Assembly (NCBI GenBank): GCA_943736015.1 | Contig: OX031068.1 | Location: forward strand, 28,342,296 to 28,406,295 | Source of the DNA: Tridacna crocea | Lineage: Eukaryota; Mollusca; Bivalvia; Cardiida; Cardiidae | Reading direction: 5' to 3' | DNA length: 64,000 bases | The notes under the pieces: generated by a model | Database searches by the model: none | What the model was told of the DNA's origin: nothing | What the model saw: only the letters and a program-made list of their open reading frames with translations | Part shown: positions 58,601 to 64,000 of the stretch, piece after piece | Layout: every line of letters begins with the position of its first letter | Numbering within the stretch: position 1 is the first letter of the stretch | Position numbers and translations under genes: made by a program

Positions 58601-60746
58601 GCCTCTAGAGCTTACACAAGGTAAAAGGTGACGACGGACGACACACGCCGGACACAGCACTATCCCAAAAGCTCACCCTGAGCACTTCGTGCTCAGGTGA
58701 GCTAAAAATGCTGGAAACTTGTTAGCATTTTCATTAGAGCGTACACAAGGTTTTTCTAAGATTTGACCTATCTAGAAACTATGTTGGGTCTACATTTTCT
58801 TCTTTTCTGACAATGTTTTCTAATTTCATATTTCTAGTCATGTATCATTAGAATTTTGTCATCTGCAAATGCTTCGAATTTGGATCAGTTTAAAATTTTG
58901 TCATTTGATATGCATGTAGGTTCATATTTGTTTTAAAATGAGATATGTCTTTGAAAGGAAAGAAAACATAGTAGGAAATGGAGAAAATGTTGGTTAGAAG
59001 TATTTTCTCCACATGTCATTCAAAAAGCCTTTTTTCTAAGGGTTGTTTAAACTCTGAATCCTTTTGTAAAGGCCTACAGGTAATACATATATGTCAAGTT
59101 ACTGTGCAGGGTAACTGATATCAAATTTTCCATATGTAGGAATTTAGCACTTACAACTTACGTACATCTACCAACAAGAATGTCACAATATAGGAAGGAG
59201 TAGAGCAAAGATCAATTTTCATGTTCTGTGCAGTGTATCTAATCTCGATCTACAATATCTTTGGAAGAAGCTTGAGTTGCGCTCAGTACTGTATAAGTGG
59301 AAATTTTTGTGACAATGAAATTTTTTTCCATTTTGCAAATTTGAAAATTTCACAGTTTTCTGTTTGCATATTTATTCACAAGTATACTAACAAATAACAA
59401 GTGTCTCGAACTCGCAAACATTTCCATGTGCAAAATGACCATGTTTAACCTGTAATTCGTGATTTTCTCCTCATGCAGTATATATCCATGTATACAGTAT
59501 ATCAAACATTTACTGAAACAGCCTGTGTTTCTATGTCCTGGAGAAGAAAGGGTTTAGACAAATTTTTAACCTTTTACCACTATATCCCAACAGTTAAAAT
59601 CCCCCCCCCCCCCCAAAAAAAAGATGGCTTTTGCAAATATGTGAAAAGGAGAAAATCTTTGTAACCAGCTTTTTGCTCTTTTCCTACAATGTTTCCTGCA
59701 TGTTCCAATACAATCTCATCATAAGTGCCGATTTAATTTGTTGCCTGCAAATGCTTTTATTTTGAACCAGTCTAAAAGTTTGTCATCTGATAAAGAGTAA
59801 ACAAAAACTTTGTCATTTTCCAAAACCTTTTCCAACTTTTCAAAGACAAATCTCAGCAACTAAGCAACATCATAGTTTGTAGTCTGCATTATGCTTGCGA
59901 TACAGAAAAGTCTAAAAAATTTGTCTTGTAGTTAAAAAATTGAATCCTTTAACTCTATACCAAACGGCAAAATAGACTGGTCAAAATTGAAAGCATTTAC
60001 AGATAACAGAATTAACATGACACAAAAACTGAAATTTGTTCTGTTAGAGTAGAAAACATTGTGGGGAAAAAGAGAAAATTCTGGTGACAAGCACTTTCTC
60101 CTTTTCTCACGATATTTTCAAAAGCCTTGTAGTTCACAGCCGTGAAAACCAAAGATTGTTTGGTTATCCCATTACCAAACGACAAAATTTTGGGTTTGTC
60201 AAAATTGAAAGCTTTTGCAGACGACAAAATAAAAGTCAATGAAAATTTGAAATCGGTTTTGTGAATGGTGGAAAACATTGTGAGAAAAGGAGAAAACGCT
60301 GGTTACAGCCTTTTCTCCTTTTCCCATAATGTTTTCTAAAAGCTTTTTTCTCCGAGGGGTCAAGAGTAGGGATTGTGTGGTAATGGATTAAGGGTTAACT
60401 CTTTACCAAACCAAAATTTAAGACTTGGCCAAATTGAAAACATTACAAGACAACTAAATAAATGTGACTCAGAAATTGAAACTTCGCTTTGGAAGAACAG
60501 AAAACATTGTGGGAAAAGGAGAAAATGCTGGTAAACCAGCATGTTCTTTTCCCACAATATTTTCATAAGTCTTCTTCCTCTGAGCCGTAAAAACCAGAGA
60601 CTGTCTGGCAAAGCTTAGAGCTACTTACTCTCAATCTGTGTTTGCAGGTCATTATATAGAACTTGAATCTGAGCTAGGTTCATTTCCTGCAGTTTTCTCA
60701 AGCCCAACTTTTTTCTACGTCTTTCTCCTAATCCTGGAATCCCAAC
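52588..60746 (-). CDS. SCHIP1: SCHIP1 homologue, 3' part (last three coding exons)
   Basis: Schwannomin-interacting protein 1. In animals it is a coiled-coil adaptor that binds merlin/NF2 and acts in Hippo signalling in flies; the vertebrate IQCJ-SCHIP1 form binds ankyrin-G in axons. Joining 60746-60629, 53834-53741 and 52678-52588 gives the C-terminal 100 residues in one frame to TAG. The core is [16 protein letters not shown], then [13 protein letters not shown], then [15 protein letters not shown], the most conserved stretch of the family, followed by a divergent basic tail. All junctions are GT-AG, phases 1 and 2. The first visible exon starts in phase 0, so more 5' exons must exist; I could not find them before the right edge. 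The 6.8-kb intron holds many MITEs and one pearl-like element. Identified from remembered family sequence. Confidence 0.93.
52725..52932 (-). mobile_element. TTAA-MITE, diverged, in last SCHIP1 intron
   Basis: GATGCTGGTTATCAGC hairpin core and TTGTATTGTAAAGGGTTAA end. Confidence 0.75.
53217..53626. mobile_element. Short terminal-inverted-repeat element, superfamily unassigned
   Basis: Left GGCGTATTCCTTTTGC and right, inverted, GGTATTCCTTTCACC. Internal sub-terminal GAACATGTTCT and AGAACATAGAAC are also inverted. Overlapping ORFs on both strands (53327-53605, 53469-53744) do not resemble a transposase I know. Lies in the last SCHIP1 intron. Confidence 0.45.
53741..53834 (-). CDS. SCHIP1: SCHIP1 exon (second from last coding)
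   Basis: 94 bases, acceptor ATTTACAG, donor GTATTG, phase 1 in and phase 2 out. It encodes [20 protein letters not shown] and the following [10 protein letters not shown], nearly invariant across animal SCHIP1. A MITE starts 30 bp upstream of the acceptor (+ strand 53865). Confidence 0.95.
53865..54093 (+). mobile_element. TTAA-MITE, full length, 30 bp from a SCHIP1 acceptor
   Basis: TTGACCCATTACCACACAAT to GTTTGGTAACAAGTTAA. Confidence 0.92.
54094..55070. other. SCHIP1 intron spacer with small ORF and dispersed repeat
   Basis: A 67-codon minus-strand ORF at 54763-54560 has no recognised family or flanking splice context. 54985-55045 carries the dispersed TGTGCAGGCTGATCTGG motif. Confidence 0.4.
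55074..55269 (-). mobile_element. TTAA-MITE, left half shortened
   Basis: GACTCTTTATCACATGAAC to GTGTGGCAAAGAGTTAG; hairpin near 55150-55212 almost perfect. Confidence 0.88.
55302..55400 (+). mobile_element. TTAA-MITE left fragment
   Basis: TTAACCCTTTGCTACATAAT and GAAAACATTGTGATAAAGG. Confidence 0.7.
55430..55816. mobile_element. Cluster of degraded TTAA-MITE remnants
   Basis: Hairpin traces near 55455, 55511-55575 and 55650-55725; the last continues + orientation to GTGTGGTAAAGAG at 55805-55816. Confidence 0.65.
55978..56203 (+). mobile_element. TTAA-MITE, full length
   Basis: TCAACTCTCTACCACATGAT to GTTTGGTAAAGGGTA. Confidence 0.92.
56210..56382 (+). mobile_element. TTAA-MITE, hairpin right arm deleted
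   Basis: GAAGCCTTTTCAAAACATTG to ATGCTGGCAAC, then GTCATCTGCAAATGCTTTTA. Confidence 0.82.
56760..56885 (+). mobile_element. TTAA-MITE, right half missing
   Basis: CCCCTTGCCAAACAATCC and a diverged hairpin ending CCAACAATG. Confidence 0.7.
57196..58915 (+). mobile_element. TTAA-MITE split by pearl-like element P3
   Basis: Left part 57196-57269 (CTTTTACCACACAATTCCG to GGTGGGAAAAGAAG) and right part 58707-58915 (AAATGCTGG to CTGCAAATGCTTCGAATTTG and TTTTGTCATTTGATA). Confidence 0.85.
57270..58706 (+). mobile_element. Pearl-like element P3 in a SCHIP1 intron
   Basis: Left end ACAAGAGGGCCATAATGGCC CTGAAATCGCTCACCTGAG. About eight monomers of roughly 160-170 bp with GACCTAGTTTTTGACCCAAC and AACATTCTGACCAACTTTCA variants, then GACGACGGACGACACACGCC, right hairpin CTGAGCACTTCGTGCTCAG, and GTGAGCTAA. 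Because the host MITE is known, both ends are defined. Internal ORFs of 72-108 codons are read-through. Confidence 0.9.
58916..59564. other. SCHIP1 intron spacer with a MITE trace
   Basis: 58960-59030 has a weak hairpin (GAAAACATAGTAGGAAATGG, TTCTCCACATG). The rest has no recognised feature. Confidence 0.45.
59565..59802 (+). mobile_element. TTAA-MITE, full length, with C-run
   Basis: TTAACCTTTTACCACTATAT to CATCTGATAAAGAGTAA; contains a 14-base C run near 59601. Confidence 0.85.
59810..59935 (+). mobile_element. TTAA-MITE right-half remnant
   Basis: GACAAATCTCAGC, GTAGTCTGCATTATGCTTGC and AAGTCTAAAAAATTTGTC. Confidence 0.55.
59948..60166 (-). mobile_element. TTAA-MITE, near full length
   Basis: TTAACTCTATACCAAACGGC to GATTGTTTGGTTAT; runs directly into the next copy. 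Confidence 0.88.
60163..60391 (-). mobile_element. TTAA-MITE, full length
   Basis: TTATCCCATTACCAAACGAC to GTGTGGTAATGGATTAA. Confidence 0.92.
60395..60618 (-). mobile_element. TTAA-MITE, full length, next to SCHIP1 donor
   Basis: TTAACTCTTTACCAAACCAA to CTGTCTGGCAAAGCTTA; its right edge is about 10 bp from the donor GTAAGT at 60628. Confidence 0.92.
60629..60746 (-). CDS. SCHIP1: SCHIP1 exon (third from last coding)
   Basis: 118 bases from acceptor CATTTTCAG to donor GTAAGT (60628-60623), phase 0 in and phase 1 out. It encodes an arginine/lysine-rich start ([13 protein letters not shown]) and the first coiled-coil heptads [22 protein letters not shown] ends about 10 bp beyond the donor. 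Confidence 0.92.
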
Positions 60747-61012
60747 CTGAAAATGATGAAAAATTTTATAGTATTTTTTTATGTTCTATACGGTTTTCAA
60801 GAATACCTGTTAGTGCATCTATCCATGATGACAGTTCTCTGTGTGCATCCTTTTTACCTAAAACTACACCCTTTTGAAACCACTGGCTGCCTTTCCAGAT
60901 AATTTATGTCAGCAAAATGATCGATGGTGTGAGAAGTTGTTTCTCAAAAACTTTAAACCTACGATTCTATTTTCTCAGCAGTTAGGGCACCGGTTTTATC
61001 ATTTATAATGCA

Positions 61013-61249
61013 GTAAACTCTTTACCAAATGACAAAATTCAAGACTGGTCCAAATTGGAAGCATTAATTTTGCAGACAACAACATTAATGTGAATTTAAA
61101 ACTGAAATCTGTTTTGAGAAGGACAAAAACACACTGCAGGAAAGGATGAAAAATGCTGGTTACCAGCATTTTCTCCTTTTCCCACAATGCTTTCAAAAGG
61201 CTTCTCTCTCAGGGTTGTTAAAACCTGAAATTCTTTGGTAAAGGGTTTA
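61013..61249 (-). mobile_element. TTAA-MITE, full length
   Basis: GTAAACTCTTTACCAAATGAC to CTTTGGTAAAGGGTTTA; first of four consecutive copies. Confidence 0.92.
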
Positions 61250-61470
61250 CCCCTTACCAAGAAAACAGAATTTTAAACATATTATTTTGCTGACGATATT
61301 TCAAAAATTAACATAGCTCGAACATTGGAATTTGTCTGGGACAGGGTTAAAAGCATCGTGGCAAAAGGACATACAGTACACTTAATGAAAATTTTCTCCT
61401 TTCCCACAATATTTTCAAAAACCTTTTTCATCACTTCATCAGAAATCAAGATTGTTTGGAGCATGGTTAA
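61247..61470 (-). mobile_element. TTAA-MITE, diverged
   Basis: TTTACCCCTTACCAAGAAAAC to GTTTGGAGCATGGTTAA; hairpin eroded. Confidence 0.8.
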
Positions 61471-61693
61471 TGACCTACCATACAATTCTGCATTATAACA
61501 ACCCTATGAAAGAATCTTTTTCCATTTTGAAAACATTGTTGAAAATGGTGTAAACCAGAATTCTTCTTCTTTTTTCCCCAAATATTTTCTACTTTATCAA
61601 GGAAGGATAAAATCCCTAAAATTGGGGCACCTTTATTTTTTCATCTGTGAATGCTGTCATTTTAGAAAAGCGTACAACTTTGTCATTCCTTAA
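61467..61693 (+). mobile_element. TTAA-MITE, diverged
   Basis: TTAATGACCTACCATACAAT to GTCATTCCTTAA; hairpin eroded. Confidence 0.8.
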
Positions 61694-61918
61694 CCCTTTC
61701 CCAAACAATCCCTGGTTTTTATGGGTCAGGAATGGAAGCCTTTTGAAAACATTGTGAGAAAAGGAGAAAATGCTGGTAACCAGCATTTTCTTCTTTTCCC
61801 ACAATGTTTTCTGCCCTTCACAAAACAAATTTCAAATTTTCAGTCACTTTTATTTTGTCGTCTGCAAATGCTTTCAATTTGGACCAGTCTAAAATACTGT
61901 TATTTGGTAATGGGTTAA
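61690..61918 (+). mobile_element. TTAA-MITE, full length
   Basis: TTAACCCTTTCCCAAACAAT to TATTTGGTAATGGGTTAA; good hairpin. Confidence 0.95.
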
Positions 61919-62063
61919 AGAGTTAAGGAATTAGTTATGGCAGCAAAAACCTTGTAATCAAGCATTACATGCCTCTGTCCTCAATGACCTCCAATCAATA
62001 TTGTTACACTTGATTAAAACCTGTCTTTCAGTACAATTATTTCTTCAATCTCTTGATCAATTA

Positions 62064-62268
62064 CGGAACAATCCTATATGTTCACCACAATGAATGAAGA
62101 AGCCCTTTTGAAAACATTGTGGGAAAAAAAGAAAATGCTTGTAACCGGCATTTTCTTCTTTTCCCACAGTGCTTTCTTTCTGCAAAGAACAACTTGCTAT
62201 TTGTCTGTTTTTCAGACGCCTTTATAAATTTTTGTCTACAAATACTTTCGCTTTAGTTTAGACTGGAG
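62064..62268 (+). mobile_element. TTAA-MITE, ends eroded
   Basis: AAGCCCTTTTGAAAACATTG, tip TTGTAACCGGCA, right half diverged. Confidence 0.8.
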
Positions 62269-62276
62269 TCCAAGAA

Positions 62277-62523
62277 TTAACTCCTTACTAGATCTACTAG
62301 ACCACAGAATTTTAGCCCTGTCAAAATTGAAAGCCTTGGCAGACTGTAATTTCAAAGTGGCTGAAGTGGTGCAAATGTTTATTTATATAATTGTTTGGGT
62401 AGAAAACATTGTGGGAAAAGGAGAAAATGCTGGTTACCAGCATTTTCTCCTTTTCCTACAATGTTTTCAAAAAGCTTCTTTCTCTGGGTGGTCAAAAGTC
62501 ATCATTGTGAGGTAAAGGGTTAA
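62277..62523 (-). mobile_element. TTAA-MITE, full length
   Basis: TTAACTCCTTACTAGATC (short insertion) to GTGAGGTAAAGGGTTAA; hairpin near perfect. Confidence 0.93.
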
Positions 62524-62787
62524 TAACCAAGGTTCTATCTGAAATTTGAGACAGAATTTATGATCAATTCTCCCAAACTCCTTAATTCTAAATGTGAGTA
62601 TCATTTAAATCAACCTACTGCCAGATTTTACAAGAAAATCTCATTGACGTAGCAAACAAAAATTTTGACCTGTCTAAACTAGAAGAAGAAATATTTATGT
62701 GCCTAAAAGTATTTCATTTCATTACCCAAAGAGAATTTTAGATTCATCTGAACTGAAAGCATTTTCAGACTGAAAATTCAATATGGC

Positions 62788-63017
62788 TTAACTCTTTACC
62801 ACACAATCCCAAACTTTCACTGACCCTGGTGAAGAAAGCTTTTGAAAACATTGTGGAAAAGGGAGAAAATGCTGGTAACCAGCAATTTCTCCTTTTTCCA
62901 CAATGCTTTCTACCCTTTCACAGACAAATTTCATCATTTTAGGCACATTTAATTTGTCGTCTGCAAAAGCTTTCAACTTAGACCAGTCTAAGTTTTTGTT
63001 GTTTGGTAAAGAGTTAA
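62788..63017 (+). mobile_element. TTAA-MITE, full length
   Basis: TTAACTCTTTACCACACAAT to GTTTGGTAAAGAGTTAA. Confidence 0.95.
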
Positions 63018-63044
63018 ATAGTTGGACTTGTCTGTCAGATGGCT

Positions 63045-63142
63045 AAAAACACCACAGCATTTTCTTTTTCTCCCAGAATGTTTTCCAAACACCACTCCCC
63101 AAGGGTCCCTACAACAAAGGATTATTTGGTAAAAGGTTTTAG
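63045..63142 (-). mobile_element. TTAA-MITE right-half remnant
   Basis: CAGCATTTTCTTTTTCTCCC and GGATTATTTGGTAAAAGG. Confidence 0.65.
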
Positions 63143-63520
63143 GGAAAAAGAATCAAGTCTGCAAATGTATTCATATCAGTCTGACTAAATTTTAGGAGTG
63201 GAGCAGGGAAAAAAATCCATGTTTGTGAACTGCGGAAATGAAATACATTAATCCATCAATCTAGTATTACATGAAGCTCCTTTCCATTTGATTAACTTCA
63301 ATTTTTATGCCTTTCCAGGTCAGAATGCCATCAACTCTTTTCCCTAAAAAGAAAATGGCTGACTGAAAAATACTGTACACAGAGTTGAACACAAAAAAAA
63401 GGTAAAATACTGTTTCCTTCTTTTGCAATGTGACATAAGGACTTTTAAAAGTATGTGTCTTAACACAGATTTGGGGTTTCTTTCAGACTTAACTTTGCCT
63501 CTATGCAAGGATTTATCCCT

Positions 63521-63741
63521 TTAACCCTTTACCAGACAATCCTGAGTTTTAACGACTCTGAGGCAGAGGCCTTTTGATAATACTGTAGAAAGAGACAAAA
63601 ATGCAAGTATTCCCCCTTTTTCCAAAACGTTTTCTTCCTTACCAAAGGCGAATTTCAACTTTTAGTCACAAATAATTTGTCCTCTGCATAATGCTTTCAA
63701 TTTGAACAAGTTTAAAATTTTGTTGTTTGGTAAAGAGATGA
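63521..63741 (+). mobile_element. TTAA-MITE, full length, diverged hairpin
   Basis: TTAACCCTTTACCAGACAAT to GTTTGGTAAAGAGATGA. Confidence 0.88.
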
Positions 63742-63930
63742 GTTATGAATAATTGGAATTTATTCATGTAGATAAGAAATAATGGATAGATAATGGATAG
63801 CTGTTCTAGACAGCTAGAATAAGAGTTTCCCATAAAATGATATGATCCAAGATCAAGCATGACTATTTTGAGGTCTACACTGTCCACTAAAGAACTCGAA
63901 ATTCATCATAATACAGTGAACATAATTATC

Positions 63931-64000
63931 TAACTCTTTACCATACACTCCCTAGTTCTGATGACCCCAAGAAAAGAGTCTCTTGAAAACATTGTAGGAA
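63931..64000 (+). mobile_element. TTAA-MITE, runs off right edge
   Basis: CTAACTCTTTACCATACACTC to GAAAACATTGTAGGAA at the last base. Confidence 0.85.

Noticed and set aside
60793-60851. Possible micro-exon (KKDAHRELSSW frame) upstream of the first visible SCHIP1 exon
   Set aside because: It has AG and GT borders and an open frame, but its exit phase does not fit the strong acceptor of the next exon, and the peptide matches nothing in SCHIP1.

Overview
This is a eukaryotic, AT-rich, intron- and repeat-dominated nuclear window. The inferred source is a bivalve mollusc. The basis is inference: several repeats have the layout of bivalve 'pearl'-type elements (hairpin end, TCCG-rich tract, core of roughly 160-170 bp tandem monomers), there are SINE-like tails of bivalve type, and two animal genes with small exons and long introns can be read. 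I see no prokaryotic genes, rRNA, tRNA or CRISPR.

Layout. (1) Positions 1-15,524 are a tandem array of a 1.88-kb unit: about seven full copies, an eighth that is cut short, then two rearranged scraps. The array runs off the left edge. Each unit carries five same-direction CCAATCA boxes, two AATAAA hexamers and three diverged sub-modules. (2) From 15.5 kb to the right edge the DNA is unlike the array. It is packed with about 70 copies of one short palindromic element of about 228 bp, with TTAACYCTTTACCA ends and TTAA target duplications (piggyBac-type MITE), in both orientations, often abutting or nested. Interspersed are eight pearl-like elements, one Tigger/mariner-type 831-bp element with TA duplications, two short retroposon insertions with 11-12 bp target duplications, a 37-bp-class minisatellite and several microsatellites.

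Genes. Two genes, both on the minus strand, can be assembled by splicing. TMEM254 is complete: four exons at 34,266-34,177, 30,952-30,849, 28,934-28,875 and 26,798-26,684, 122 residues. SCHIP1 is represented by its last three coding exons, 60,746-60,629, 53,834-53,741 and 52,678-52,588, ending in TAG; its 5' part lies beyond the right edge. Both have canonical GT-AG junctions and keep frame across them. Almost every other ORF in the window is a chance reading of repeat DNA.

How it fits together. The repeats crowd close to the exons without breaking them. A MITE ends 10 bp past a SCHIP1 donor and another lies 30 bp before a SCHIP1 acceptor. One lies 14 bp before a TMEM254 acceptor, where it probably supplies the branch point. 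One supplies the only AATAAA seen just downstream of the TMEM254 stop, and a pearl-like end appears to supply the pyrimidine tract of TMEM254 exon 2. The most unusual signals are the paired substitutions in the two arms of the MITE hairpin, the CCAAT-bearing macrosatellite, and a 2.1-kb domain at 41.6-43.75 kb holding eight copies of a GAAACATACGTTAC motif around one 119-codon ORF.
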